From contig NZ_JAOQJC010000006.1 of the NCBI RefSeq assembly GCF_025567625.1, forward strand, positions 181,414 through 245,413: a DNA stretch of 64,000 nucleotides, read 5' to 3'. This DNA is from Paenibacillus sp. J5C2022. Lineage in GTDB: Bacteria > Bacillota > Bacilli > Paenibacillales > Paenibacillaceae. The position numbers and the translations under genes were made by a program. Numbering within the stretch: the first letter of the stretch is position 1; each line of letters starts with the position of its first letter. Positions 26,294 to 35,320 of the stretch are shown in pieces. The notes beneath the pieces are model-generated. The model was given only the letters and a program-made list of their open reading frames with translations, searched no databases and was not told where the DNA came from.

Positions 26294-26386
26294 ATGTTAG
26301 GGCATGCGGGCAGGCTCCGTCAACGGCTTCGGAGCCCGTAACGGGGGGATATTCCTATGATTCCACGGGGGATATTCTATGACTGA
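26294..26386 (-). promoter_or_regulatory. Promoter of the sugar importer with upstream direct repeats
   Basis: On the minus strand TTGACG (26318-26323) and TAACAT (26294-26299) are 18 bp apart. Just upstream, ACGGGGGGATATTCCTATGA (26341) and ACGGGGGATATTCTATGA (26365) form an imperfect direct repeat 24 bp apart, with a third truncated ACGGGGCA at 26387. The repeats are in the position expected of activator sites. Confidence 0.5.
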
Positions 26387-26458
26387 ACGGGGCACATTTT
26401 TCCGCTCGGAGGGGGAAATTTTCAAGTGGAACAAAGTAGTTGGTTAATAGGCAAACAG

Positions 26459-26489
26459 AGCCTGTGCTGCTCTTAGGGCAGCACAGGCT
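26459..26489 (-). terminator. Terminator after the YcdB/SLH gene
   Basis: AGCCTGTGCTGC pairs perfectly with GCAGCACAGGCT around a 7-nt loop, 26 bp past the stop. The T-tract on the minus strand is short. Confidence 0.75.
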
Positions 26490-26514
26490 CTGTCTCACTA
26501 TAGTAAAAGGGGGG

Positions 26515-28893
26515 TCAAATGCGCAGCGGCGCCTCCTGAAGCTCCGCACGCTTCTGCAGGTAGCGATAGAAGGCGATGGAGGCCTCCGCTCTTGTCACTT
26601 CCTTGTTTGGCAGGAACTTGCCGTCCGACAGCGTCATAATTTTGAGGCCGACGACGATGGCCGCCTGGCCTTTGTTCGCAATGCTGTCCGCATCCTTGAA
26701 GTTCACTTTGAACATATGGTCGTATTCCGCAAGCGTATTGTAGCCTAACGCCCGGACGATCAGCTCCGCCATCTCGTCGCGCGATACGGTCGCATCCGGC
26801 TCGAAGTTGCCGTCGCCGCGGTCAATCAGATTCTGCTCCAGCGCACTTTCCACATAGGCGAAGTATGCAGAACTTGCGGAGACATCATTGAACGAAGCTC
26901 TCATTTCTTTGCTGGCCAATCCGTCATAGCTAACGAAGCGGCCGCTGTTGCGGGCAAGCACGAGCATCTTGATCAGCTCTCCCCGCGTAATCTTCGCTCC
27001 CGGACGAACTTCCCCGTCCTTCAGATCGAGCGCCTTGTAGGCGACCATCAGCTCAAGCGAATGCTCCGCCCAGTGTCCTTCAATATCCGTCGCTCTGGGC
27101 CGATCCAGACTTGTCGCTTCGCCCGTCTCCTCGCTCCGCCACTGCCCGTCTCTGGCATCCAGGAATACGGAATCCTCCAGCGGTCTGCTGACAAGCAGGT
27201 ACACCAGCTCCACCGTTGACTTCTTCTCGATGTCATCCGGCACTCGCTCTCCCGATGCGATCAGCAAGTTCACTTTCTCGACGGGCAGCGGCTGGCCGTC
27301 GAGCCAATACTGCTCCAGCAGACGATACGTCAACTGCGGCTTATACACATCCATCCAATGCGTCACGGCAGCCGGCTCGCTAATCAGTCTGGGAGTTCTA
27401 TAGGCATAGTCGAAATCCGCAATGCGCGCTTCGAAGCTTCTCACTTCCCCCGTTCGCGCATCGATGTTCACATTCACATAGTCGTATTGCACGGCCGCGC
27501 CATGCACCTTGTGAACGAATGAGATATAATACGAGCCTATTTCTTCCGGCTTCTTGCTATCGTATTGCTTCTCATCCGGCTTCACGGTGTACAGCTTATC
27601 CGTCAGCCATGGCAGCTGCTCCTTCACGGCACTCTCGGCCTTCTCCAGCGCTTGCTCCAACGTTACGCCTTGCCCGTCATTCGCTTCATTATGATTGCTG
27701 TACTGATTGAAGCTCTGGATAACGCCGGTGCTGCCATCCACGCTGGCATAGAGATTCCCTGCTTCCTTGCCGTCCTTCTTCAGCACCCAGTTCAAATGCC
27801 ATTGCAGCTGCGGCTTGCCGGTCCGCTCATCCTTGTAATCATTGAAGCTGCTGCTCACAAGTTCGCTTCCTTCGGGCAGCCCGAAGCTGTCCTTCACAGC
27901 GGCAATAGCATCCTTCTCCGATAACTGGCCCGACTCTGGCTTGCTGCCAAGCGGCAGCTTCGTCAGCGGATCGGCGGACACCTCTCCTCTCCGGTAATCG
28001 TAATAGCGATCCTCTCCCAATACTTCCCCGGACACGGCGTCGATCGCGAACGGCTGCAGCTGATAGCTGAGATAAGGCTTCGCGGCTCCCGTGCCTTGAT
28101 TGTATGGAAGAATGTAATAGAGCTCCGGCTTCGCGGCTTTCTCCAATGCCGCTCGAGCCTCCTCCATCGTCAATGTCTTGCCAGCCTCGGGGAATGTGAT
28201 TGTATCGTCCCATACGAGCCGGAAGCTCTGCAGATGACCTTCGCTGTCGATCGAAATGCGAATAAAGTTGCCATTGAACAGATTGCCGTTCACCACCCGC
28301 TCGTACCGCAGCTGATGCACCACTCCTCCTGTCAGCGGAGGAAGCGTGTCCGCACCGTAAGCCTCGTCCAGACGCAGCTGGGTCTTGTAAGAAGCCGCGA
28401 GCTCGCCGATCAGTTCCTCGGCCATCCGCTGCGCCTCCTTCCTGTCCACCTTCAGCGGAAATGTCGGCTTGGCCGACGGATTGTCCACATAGCTGCTGAA
28501 GGACATGAGCTGGCCGCTGTCTGCATCAATCGAAGCGCTAATATTGCCTATATGCTTTCCGTTCACTTGCTTCTGGAACTGCATATCCCATTCATAACGC
28601 TTGCCTTCTGTCAGCATATTGGTCTGATAGCTCGTTCTCTGCAAGACGTAATCCTCGGGAATATTGACGTATTGCCGAATAAGAGACTCCGCTTTCTCCT
28701 TGGATATTTTGCTGGCTCCTGCTTCCCCTTCTGCATCGACTGCATTGACCTGAACTGCGCTGCTCGTCCCTTCGCTTGCTTCCTCCATAGATGTCAATTC
28801 TTTGCTGGCTGAGGAGACAGGCATTGACAAGGCTGATGCAAACATTGCAACCGACAGTGCGAGCGCAAGCCTTCCGCCTTTATTTTTTCTCAC
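26515..28893 (-). CDS. Cell-surface protein with YcdB/PepSY-like repeats and three SLH domains
   Basis: 792 residues. Signal peptide at 1-30 (ALSVAMFASALSMPVSSAS). Residues about 60-570 contain repeated PepSY/YcdB-YcdC modules, recognisable as four or five copies of a pattern with a VDGSTGVIQSF or IDADSGQLMSF turn. About 597-785 hold three S-layer-homology domains (DIEGHWAEHSLELMVAYKALD, ITRGELIKML, VSRDEMAELIVRALGY, VTRAEASIAFYRYL), which bind pyruvylated secondary wall polymer. A GTG start with GGAGGGG is used. PepSY repeats suggest inhibition of proteases or surface scaffolding. Divergent from nothing; flanked by terminators, so monocistronic. Confidence 0.88.
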   Translation of the reverse strand: MRKNKGGRLALALSVAMFASALSMPVSSASKELTSMEEASEGTSSAVQVNAVDAEGEAGASKISKEKAESLIRQYVNIPEDYVLQRTSYQTNMLTEGKRYEWDMQFQKQVNGKHIGNISASIDADSGQLMSFSSYVDNPSAKPTFPLKVDRKEAQRMAEELIGELAASYKTQLRLDEAYGADTLPPLTGGVVHQLRYERVVNGNLFNGNFIRISIDSEGHLQSFRLVWDDTITFPEAGKTLTMEEARAALEKAAKPELYYILPYNQGTGAAKPYLSYQLQPFAIDAVSGEVLGEDRYYDYRRGEVSADPLTKLPLGSKPESGQLSEKDAIAAVKDSFGLPEGSELVSSSFNDYKDERTGKPQLQWHLNWVLKKDGKEAGNLYASVDGSTGVIQSFNQYSNHNEANDGQGVTLEQALEKAESAVKEQLPWLTDKLYTVKPDEKQYDSKKPEEIGSYYISFVHKVHGAAVQYDYVNVNIDARTGEVRSFEARIADFDYAYRTPRLISEPAAVTHWMDVYKPQLTYRLLEQYWLDGQPLPVEKVNLLIASGERVPDDIEKKSTVELVYLLVSRPLEDSVFLDARDGQWRSEETGEATSLDRPRATDIEGHWAEHSLELMVAYKALDLKDGEVRPGAKITRGELIKMLVLARNSGRFVSYDGLASKEMRASFNDVSASSAYFAYVESALEQNLIDRGDGNFEPDATVSRDEMAELIVRALGYNTLAEYDHMFKVNFKDADSIANKGQAAIVVGLKIMTLSDGKFLPNKEVTRAEASIAFYRYLQKRAELQEAPLRI

Positions 28894-28988
28894 TATTCAA
28901 CCCCTCCTGCATAATTGGCATTACATCCATAATTTAGACGAGCATTGGGGAGGGAAGGTTGCGCTTTCACGAAAAATTCTCCAAAATA

Positions 28989-29031
28989 GAAAACCGCCAA
29001 AATCAGCTTTCAGCCGATCCTGGCGGTTTTC
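28989..29031. terminator. Terminator downstream of trxA
   Basis: GAAAACCGCCA pairs with TGGCGGTTTTC, with A- and T-runs on both sides allowing bidirectional action. It lies 32 bp after the trxA stop. Confidence 0.85.
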
Positions 29032-29062
29032 ATTTTATTGATGGTTATCGTTTTCTTGCCGA

Positions 29063-29374
29063 TTATTGCTGGTTTGCGATTTTCGACTTAAGCGCATCCT
29101 TGCTTTGCAGGCCGACCATCTTGTCAACCGGCTGACCGTCCTTGAACAGGATCAGCGTCGGAATGCTCATTACGCCGAACTGGGAAGCCAGTTCAGGCTG
29201 CTCGTCAACGTTGATAGTGCCTACTGTAGCTGTGCCTTCAAGCTCTGTTGACAGCTCCTCCACGATTGGAAGCTGCATCTTGCACGGTCCGCACCATGGC
29301 GCCCAGAAGTCTACCAGCGTTACTCCGTTTTGCACGCTTTGCGTGAAGTTATCCTTCGTCATTACTACTGCCAT
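29063..29374 (-). CDS. trxA: Thioredoxin
   Basis: 103-residue disulfide reductase with the active site WAPWCGPCK and the cis-proline segment MSIPTLILFKDG. The ATG at 29374 has AGGA 8 nt upstream; an ATG at 29383 abuts it. It lies 64 bp after an Rrf2-type regulator on the same strand, without an evident terminator between, so the two may be cotranscribed. It may be an accessory thioredoxin rather than the main TrxA. Confidence 0.93.
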   Translation of the reverse strand: MAVVMTKDNFTQSVQNGVTLVDFWAPWCGPCKMQLPIVEELSTELEGTATVGTINVDEQPELASQFGVMSIPTLILFKDGQPVDKMVGLQSKDALKSKIANQQ

Positions 29375-29438
29375 TACAATCATCCTCTCTATCCAATGTG
29401 TGTATGATCAAGGGAAGTCCCGTCTCATCCATTGCCCG

Positions 29439-29858
29439 TTACTGACATGCCCGAATCTGCTTCAGCACATCTTCGATGGTGATGTCCTTGAAGTAGCTCT
29501 CCAGTTGCTTCTCCGCACTGCAGAATATGCCATGCATGACCTCGTTCATATTGGAACCGACGACGCAATCCATGCCGGGATCGCCTGAACACCAGCTCGG
29601 GATAAGCGACCCGTGTGCCAATACGCGATAGATGTCGGCCAGCGTAACGGACTTCGGATCAATCGTGAGGCGGTAACCGCCGCCTGAGCCTTCCCTCGTG
29701 TCTACAAATCCGCTGCGGCGCAGGCTGCTCATCACCTTGCGTATACGCGCTGAATGCGTGCCTACATTGTGAGCAATCATCTCGCTGCTTGCCATTCTCT
29801 CCGGCAAATAAGCCAGAAAGACAAGACTGTGTACGGCAATTGTAAATTCACTGTTCAC
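29439..29858 (-). CDS. Rrf2-family transcriptional regulator
   Basis: 139 residues with an N-terminal winged helix (HSLVFLAYLPERMASSEMIAHNVGTHSARIRKVMSSL split here as two helices) and GSGGGYRLTIDP wing. Four cysteines lie in the effector half (SWCSGDPGMDC at about 90-98, FC at 112, AC at the end), spaced unlike the [2Fe-2S] IscR set but suitable for thiol sensing. A GTG start follows GGGAGG at 8 nt. A near-perfect sigma-A promoter with an inverted repeat over the -10 suggests autorepression. The thioredoxin gene downstream suggests a redox theme. Confidence 0.9.
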   Translation of the reverse strand: MNSEFTIAVHSLVFLAYLPERMASSEMIAHNVGTHSARIRKVMSSLRRSGFVDTREGSGGGYRLTIDPKSVTLADIYRVLAHGSLIPSWCSGDPGMDCVVGSNMNEVMHGIFCSAEKQLESYFKDITIEDVLKQIRACQ

Positions 29859-29881
29859 TTGGCGGGCCTCCCTGCGGTTAT

Positions 29882-29916
29882 ACTGTAATAATATCCATTA
29901 CAGTTGCAGTTGTCAA
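29882..29916 (-). promoter_or_regulatory. Promoter and inverted-repeat operator of the rrf2-trxA unit
   Basis: On the minus strand TTGACA (29911-29916), 17 bp, TATTAT (29888-29893). The inverted repeat ACTGTAAT-7-ATTACAGT (29882-29904) covers the -10 and resembles known Rrf2-family operators, so repression by the encoded regulator is likely. Confidence 0.75.
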
Positions 29917-30123
29917 GTGCTGACGCAACATCCTTACTTATCGTCAGGGCAGCAATCCCGTTTAGTTTGTGGAGCCCGCACGCGCCTTATTCGCCGCGTG
30001 TCCGGCGAGAGCAGATTTTTTAAGTTTTTTGAACAGACCAGTCATGAACGCAACAGCTCTATGAATACATATGTAATGTGACTCCTGCTGCAGTAAATAC
30101 GTTCCCGGGTGGAGGTGATCACA

Positions 30124-30330
30124 ATGGGATTATTCGGCGGCCGCTGGGTTGTAATGCGGACGGAAGGCGGTTCCCGGGCAGATCAGATCGACCGGCTCTA
30201 CGCATTGTTCAAAAGTGAAGGATTGAAGACCAAAATTACCGAAGAAGGAGCACTGAGGAGAATACATGTGAAGAAGAAAGATACCGATCGGGCAAAGGAA
30301 CTGATGGACGCCTTTGATCAAGAGTCGTAA
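30124..30330 (+). CDS. Small conserved-looking protein of unknown function, 68 residues
   Basis: GGAGGTG 6 nt before the ATG gives a very good start. The protein begins MGLFGGRWVVMRTEGGSRAD, then a helix (QIDRLYALFKSEGL), a short strand and basic segment (RRIHVKKKDTDRAKELMD). The beta-alpha-beta outline with LKSEG-like helix resembles DUF2007-type signal-transducing small proteins, but identity is not certain. A strong terminator follows, so it is monocistronic. Confidence 0.7.
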   Translation: MGLFGGRWVVMRTEGGSRADQIDRLYALFKSEGLKTKITEEGALRRIHVKKKDTDRAKELMDAFDQES

Positions 30331-30361
30331 GCTTTGATCAGAAGTATGAAGACACAAGCGG

Positions 30362-30389
30362 ACAGCGTCGTCACTCGGCGCTGTTTTTT
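30362..30389 (+). terminator. Rho-independent terminator after the 68-aa gene
   Basis: ACAGCG(T)CG pairs with CG(G)CGCTGT, followed by TTTTTTCC. Confidence 0.85.
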
Positions 30390-30517
30390 CCTGTTAATTG
30401 ATATTTTTCCGTAATCTATTAAAGTATGCATGCCTCTTTTGTTGCAAACGAATCTCTATCAATGATACTATTTATACGTTATTTATACTTTAATCTAGCA
30501 GGGAGAGTAGTCGCCAT

Positions 30518-33500
30518 ATGACCACAAAATCATTGCCGGGGAAAGCTCACATTCCTGAGCTGCAGATCGTTCGCGCGCTCGCCATCATCGGTGTCATATC
30601 CGTGCATGCCAGCGCGGCGGCCACGATCACGATGAAAGAGTCGGCTTACTTTTTCTTCTATAATTTCATCAATATTTTTATGCGATTCGGCACGCCTACC
30701 TTTATTCTTCTCAGCAGCTTTGTCCTGTTCTACAGCTACTACAACCGGCCGCTGGACAAGAAATTGATAGGAAGCTTCTATAAGAAGAGATTGCTTTACA
30801 TTATTATTCCTTATATCGTCTTCTCCGCCATCTACTTTGCGCTTGTCCGCAAAATATACAATGCTCCGTTGTTCACGGCGGAAGCCTTGTTGGACTTCGG
30901 CGAGAAGCTGCTGATGGGCAATGTGTACGCTCATCTGTACTTTGTGTTCATCAGCATCCAGTTCTATCTGCTGTTCCCGATTGTGCTCTGGATAGCGAAG
31001 AAGTGGAAGCGCGCCGCTTACTGGTTCGTACCGATCGGCTTCGCCCTGCAATGGGCATTCGTGCTGTTCAATCTATATATGATTAAAAACTACGGCTGGG
31101 GCGTGCCGAACAAGGGCAGCTGGTCGCTATCGTACTTCTCCTTCTTCTTCACGGGTGCGGCTCTCGGCATCTTCTATCCGAAGCTGAAGAGCTGGCTGGC
31201 GGTGACCAGAGAGCATATGAGCGGCAGCCGGATTATCGCGTGGGTGCTATTGTGGGCAACTTGGCTGGCCGTCGCTCTGTCGCATGTTTATATTTATTAT
31301 AATCAACGCGCTTATAACACGAGATATCCCGCTTGGCTGTATGAATTGCTGTGGGGCTTTCACGCCATCTTCTCGGCATTGGTGCTGATTGGCGCAGCCT
31401 TCTTCATCTATCGCCATATGCCGGCGTTTCTATCCAAGCTGCTGTACCGGATCGGGCAATATTCCTTCGGCATATACTTGATTCATCTGCTGTACCTTTA
31501 TATATACGACCGTTATGTGCCGACATTCGGCAACTCCATCCTGGAGCATATGAGCTATCTGGGCAGCTGGCTGTTCATGCTGCTGGCTTCATGGGCAACA
31601 GTCGCCTTCTTCGGGCGCTTCGTTCCCTATTCCTGGATCTTCTTCGGCCAGCTGCCGAAGAAGGGGCAGAAGCTGGACATTCCGACGGGCCATGCGTCCG
31701 GGAAGTCCATGCGGCTTCGCAATACGGTCATGCTGGGCGGACTGGCTGTCGTGCTGGTCGCTTCCGCGACCGTAGTTGGCCTATGGATGCGCGCCAATGA
31801 TACAAGCAATTCCAGCAAGCGGCAAGAGCTGATGCCCGTGGAGTCTGTGGCAGAAGTGGGCGGCGAATACGATGTCATCGTAGCCGGTACGGACCCCGAA
31901 GGAATTGCGGCCGCCATCTCCGCCTCCCGCAACGGCCTGAGCGTACTGCTCGTAGACGGCCGTGGTCGCGACATATTGGGCGGACTAATGACGGTCGGCG
32001 GATTGAACACGCTGGACTTGAACTATTCGCCCAAGAAGTCTCCCCTGCCAGGCAAGCATAACTTCCTGAACAAGGGCATCTTCCAAGAGTGGTACGATCA
32101 AGCGGAAGGAACCTCCGTCGATGTGAACACGGCGGCCAATGTATTCAACCGCATGGTGCAAGCGGAAGACAACATCGATCTGCTTATGAAGGTGCAGTCG
32201 ATGGAACCGCTCGTACAGGAGGGAAGTGAAGCCGCTGTTGTGACAGGCATGCGAATCGTGAAGGAGGACGGCACAGAGCTGGAAGTGACAGCCCCAGCCG
32301 TCATCGATGCGACGCAAGACGGCGACATCGCAGCGGCGGCCGGAGCTCCGTTCACGCTGGGCAGAGCGGATATCGGCGCGCCTGACGATCAGATGGCCGT
32401 CACGATGGTATTCGCCATGAAGGGCGTTACGCAAGAGATATGGGACTCCTTCGAGGACCACCCCAGTACCGGCATAGATGCGATGAGCGCTTGGGGCTTC
32501 CCTGACGCGCAATATTACGAATCCAGCAATCCGGAACGCGTGAAGATGAGGGGACTGAACATCGGCCGTCAGAACGACGACACCATTCTCGTGAACGCGA
32601 TGCACATATTCGGAATCGATCCGCTGGATCAAGACAGCATTCAGGACGCGATCGAGATCGGCAAGACGGAAGCGCCGCGAATTGTGGAATACTTGAAGAG
32701 CACGTTCGAGGAATTCAAGGAGCTGGAATTCGCTTATACGTTCGACGAATTATACGTACGCGAGTCGCGCCATATTATAGGGGAGTATCGCCTGACGATG
32801 GCCGACCTAATGGAGAATAGAGACCACTGGGATGCCATCGCTTACGGCTCCTACGATGTGGACATTCAAGCGGCAAGTCCGCTGGACAAGGGCTATGTCC
32901 TGTTCTCGCCGGAGCAATACGGCGTACCGTTCCGCACGCTTGTGCCGCAGAAGGTGGACGGCCTGCTCGTCGTAGGACGAGCCGCCAGCTTCGACTCCTT
33001 GCCGCACGGCAGCGCCAGGGTTATCCCGCTTGGCATGGCCACAGCGGAAGCAGCAGGCGCCGCGGCCAAGCTGGCCGTGGACAACGGGATGACCTTCCGC
33101 GAGCTGTCGCAATCGAAGGAGCTGATCGCCGAGCTGCGTGAACGCTTGACCGCGCAAGGCATGGATTTGAAGATGAACGATTTCCAAGAGCCTTACTACG
33201 CGAAGCACCAAGCATACGAAGGATTGAAGGCTGCCGTCAGCATGCTGCTTACGAGCGGCAATAGCGACAATAAGGCTTTTGATCTGGACGGCAAGTCCAA
33301 TCCGCTACGTATCGCCTACAGCATGGGCAGAGTGATGAAGCAGCATCCGGAGCACTTCTCGGGCGATCCTCTTGCAGCCGTAAAGGAGATGTCCGAGCCG
33401 GAGAAGCAGCCGCTCTCTATCGAGCAAGCTGCGAAGACAATCGCTTATACGGTCGATATCGGCCAAGGGGAGACGCTTACGCTGGATAAGCTGGTGGCGC

Positions 33501-33622
33501 AAGGCTGGATTCAGCAGCGTACGCTGGATGCCATCAGCGACACAGCAGCCATTACGAACGGAGAATTTTTCATGCTGTTGCGCGACGTGCTGGAGTTCTA
33601 TGCCGGCGTCGTCTATGAATAG
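30518..33622 (+). CDS. Fusion protein: membrane acyltransferase (Acyltransferase_3) plus FAD-dependent oxidoreductase
   Basis: Residues 12-375 form a ten-helix acyltransferase-3 domain (ELQIVRALAIIGVISVHAS, with the family's Arg and His; YSFGIYLIHLLYLYIYD near the end). Residues 376-402 are basic, 403-424 make an eleventh helix, and 450-1030 match the FAD_oxidored family (VIVAGTDPEGIAAAISASRN, LLVDGRGRDILGGLM, ATQDGDIAAAAGAPF, ESRHIIGEYRLTMADL, RVIPLGMATAEAAG). The dinucleotide loop reads GTDPEG, a variant of the usual GGTPAG. The reading frame is continuous. Topology by the positive-inside rule puts the flavin domain outside the membrane, which is odd for an FAD enzyme. Acyl donor and oxidised substrate are unknown; surface glycan modification is possible. 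Confidence 0.88.
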   Translation: MTTKSLPGKAHIPELQIVRALAIIGVISVHASAAATITMKESAYFFFYNFINIFMRFGTPTFILLSSFVLFYSYYNRPLDKKLIGSFYKKRLLYIIIPYIVFSAIYFALVRKIYNAPLFTAEALLDFGEKLLMGNVYAHLYFVFISIQFYLLFPIVLWIAKKWKRAAYWFVPIGFALQWAFVLFNLYMIKNYGWGVPNKGSWSLSYFSFFFTGAALGIFYPKLKSWLAVTREHMSGSRIIAWVLLWATWLAVALSHVYIYYNQRAYNTRYPAWLYELLWGFHAIFSALVLIGAAFFIYRHMPAFLSKLLYRIGQYSFGIYLIHLLYLYIYDRYVPTFGNSILEHMSYLGSWLFMLLASWATVAFFGRFVPYSWIFFGQLPKKGQKLDIPTGHASGKSMRLRNTVMLGGLAVVLVASATVVGLWMRANDTSNSSKRQELMPVESVAEVGGEYDVIVAGTDPEGIAAAISASRNGLSVLLVDGRGRDILGGLMTVGGLNTLDLNYSPKKSPLPGKHNFLNKGIFQEWYDQAEGTSVDVNTAANVFNRMVQAEDNIDLLMKVQSMEPLVQEGSEAAVVTGMRIVKEDGTELEVTAPAVIDATQDGDIAAAAGAPFTLGRADIGAPDDQMAVTMVFAMKGVTQEIWDSFEDHPSTGIDAMSAWGFPDAQYYESSNPERVKMRGLNIGRQNDDTILVNAMHIFGIDPLDQDSIQDAIEIGKTEAPRIVEYLKSTFEEFKELEFAYTFDELYVRESRHIIGEYRLTMADLMENRDHWDAIAYGSYDVDIQAASPLDKGYVLFSPEQYGVPFRTLVPQKVDGLLVVGRAASFDSLPHGSARVIPLGMATAEAAGAAAKLAVDNGMTFRELSQSKELIAELRERLTAQGMDLKMNDFQEPYYAKHQAYEGLKAAVSMLLTSGNSDNKAFDLDGKSNPLRIAYSMGRVMKQHPEHFSGDPLAAVKEMSEPEKQPLSIEQAAKTIAYTVDIGQGETLTLDKLVAQGWIQQRTLDAISDTAAITNGEFFMLLRDVLEFYAGVVYE

Positions 33623-33636
33623 AACGAATACACCAA

Positions 33637-33676
33637 GAAGAGGAGCAGCCTCCCACCTGCGAAGCTGCTCCTCTTC
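33637..33676. terminator. Bidirectional terminator between the fusion gene and hisC
   Basis: GAAGAGGAGCAGC pairs with GCTGCTCCTCTTC over a 14-nt loop, between two convergent genes. Confidence 0.85.
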
Positions 33677-33690
33677 TATTGCAATATCGC

Positions 33691-34758
33691 TTATGAACGG
33701 CCTATAATTTCTTTCGTCAGCTTCAGGAACGTGTCCATCTCTTCATCGGTGCCGATGCTGACGCGAAGATGGTTGTCAATGCGCGGCTGGGCGAAATATC
33801 GGACCAGCACTCCCCGCTCACGCAGAGCTTGGAACAAATCCTTCGCAGCGAAATCGTCATGAGAGATGAACAGGAAATTGGCCCTGGAGTTCGTCACCTG
33901 GAATCCCAGTCCCCGCAACTGCTCAGCGACCCGTTCTCTCGTTGCGATCACCTTATCCGTAATTCGCTTGAAGTATTCCTCGTCCTGCAGCGCCGCGACT
34001 GCTCCCTGCAGAGCAAGTCGGTCCAGCGTGTAGGAATTGAAGGAATTCTTGATCCGGTTCAGCCCGTCGATCAACTCCGGCGAGCCGAAGGCGAAGCCGA
34101 CGCGCAGACCCGCAAGCGCGCGCGACTTCGATAACGTCTGAATCACAAGCAGGTTGTCGTATTCGCCAATGAGCGTGATGGCGGACTCGCCCCCGAAGTC
34201 GATATATGCTTCATCGATTACGACGACAACGTCGCGATTCCGTTCAAGCAGCGTGCGGATGTCCGCCAGCGACAGCAGCTCGGCTGTAGGCGCGTTGGGA
34301 TTGGGAATGATCACTCCGCCATGGCCGTCGCCCTGGAACTGATCGACAGGAATGCCCAGCTCATCGTTAAGCGGAATCAACTGCGGCTCCAGCCCGTAGA
34401 ACTTGGCATACACTTTATAGAAGCTGTAGGTAATGTCGGCGAACATCACCGGCTTCCTTGGGTCGAAGAAAGCCGCAAAGGTAAAAGCGAGAATCTCATC
34501 CGAGCCGTTGCCTACGAAGGTCTGCTTCGGAGACAAGCCATAGTAAGCCGCAGCGGCTTCAATCAACGCTTCGCAGTTCGGATCGGGGTACAGCCGCAGA
34601 TCATCATTGACGGCTCCGTTAATCGCCTCCAGCACTCCGGGAGACGGCGGATACGGACTTTCATTCGTATTCAGCTTAATATAACGCTTGTCCTTCGGCT
34701 GTTCCCCGGGCACATACGGCTCCAGCGAAGCGGTCAGCGGACTCCAATACTTGCTCAT
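33691..34758 (-). CDS. hisC: Histidinol-phosphate aminotransferase
   Basis: PLP transaminase converting imidazole-acetol phosphate and glutamate to histidinol phosphate; may also act on aromatic 2-oxoacids. Motifs: LNTNESPYPPSP, GNGSDEIL, NPNAPTAELL, the PLP lysine in TLSKSRALAGLRVGF, and RVSIGTDEEMD near the end. 355 residues. GAGGGGAG precedes the ATG. It stands apart from a his operon, so it may be a paralogue. Confidence 0.92.
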   Translation of the reverse strand: MSKYWSPLTASLEPYVPGEQPKDKRYIKLNTNESPYPPSPGVLEAINGAVNDDLRLYPDPNCEALIEAAAAYYGLSPKQTFVGNGSDEILAFTFAAFFDPRKPVMFADITYSFYKVYAKFYGLEPQLIPLNDELGIPVDQFQGDGHGGVIIPNPNAPTAELLSLADIRTLLERNRDVVVVIDEAYIDFGGESAITLIGEYDNLLVIQTLSKSRALAGLRVGFAFGSPELIDGLNRIKNSFNSYTLDRLALQGAVAALQDEEYFKRITDKVIATRERVAEQLRGLGFQVTNSRANFLFISHDDFAAKDLFQALRERGVLVRYFAQPRIDNHLRVSIGTDEEMDTFLKLTKEIIGRS

Positions 34759-34773
34759 CGACAGTTCTCCCCT

Positions 34774-35262
34774 CTATTCGTTTGAAGCTTTCGAGCTTTC
34801 TCTATCAGCCAGACCGTTTAACGGTCCAATTCCCGCAACTCCTCTGATCATATACGTAAAAAAAAGACCCAGCCACGCGCCAATTGTATTCAAAATAATA
34901 TCGTCGATATCGAAGCTGCCTACTTTCAACAGCATTTGCATCGTCTCTACAGCAAGCAAAATAAGAACGCAAGCTGCTGTAAACGGGATCATTCTCCTCA
35001 ATCGCTTGAACAGCAGCGGCAGGAATATCCCGATCGGAATAAACAAGACGAGATTGCCGAACAGATTTTTGAACCAGGTGTCGAAGTTGTAAGCGTCTCT
35101 GTTCAACAGATAGCTCTCTATCGTACGGAGGGGCACCAAGTTATAAGCATAGCCGTCCATCGGATAGCGATGACGAACGAACAGCAAGTAAAGCATCACT
35201 GCCGCATAACCCAGCCCCATACCGATCAGCAACATTCGCCGAACGTAGCGGTCGGCTCTCAT
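34774..35262 (-). CDS. VanZ-family membrane protein
   Basis: 162 residues with about four helices. The FGNLVLFIPIGIFLPLLF and SFDIDDIILNTIGAWLGLFF segments are the VanZ signature. VanZ proteins confer low-level teicoplanin resistance or other envelope effects by unknown means. It precedes hisC by 15 bp, probably cotranscribed. No van cluster is nearby. Confidence 0.88.
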   Translation of the reverse strand: MRADRYVRRMLLIGMGLGYAAVMLYLLFVRHRYPMDGYAYNLVPLRTIESYLLNRDAYNFDTWFKNLFGNLVLFIPIGIFLPLLFKRLRRMIPFTAACVLILLAVETMQMLLKVGSFDIDDIILNTIGAWLGLFFTYMIRGVAGIGPLNGLADRESSKASNE

Positions 35263-35320
35263 GCCGCCGCCCCGCGCAAGTCATTGATTCTCAACGGAGT
35301 ATCCCCCCTTATGAGCCGAG

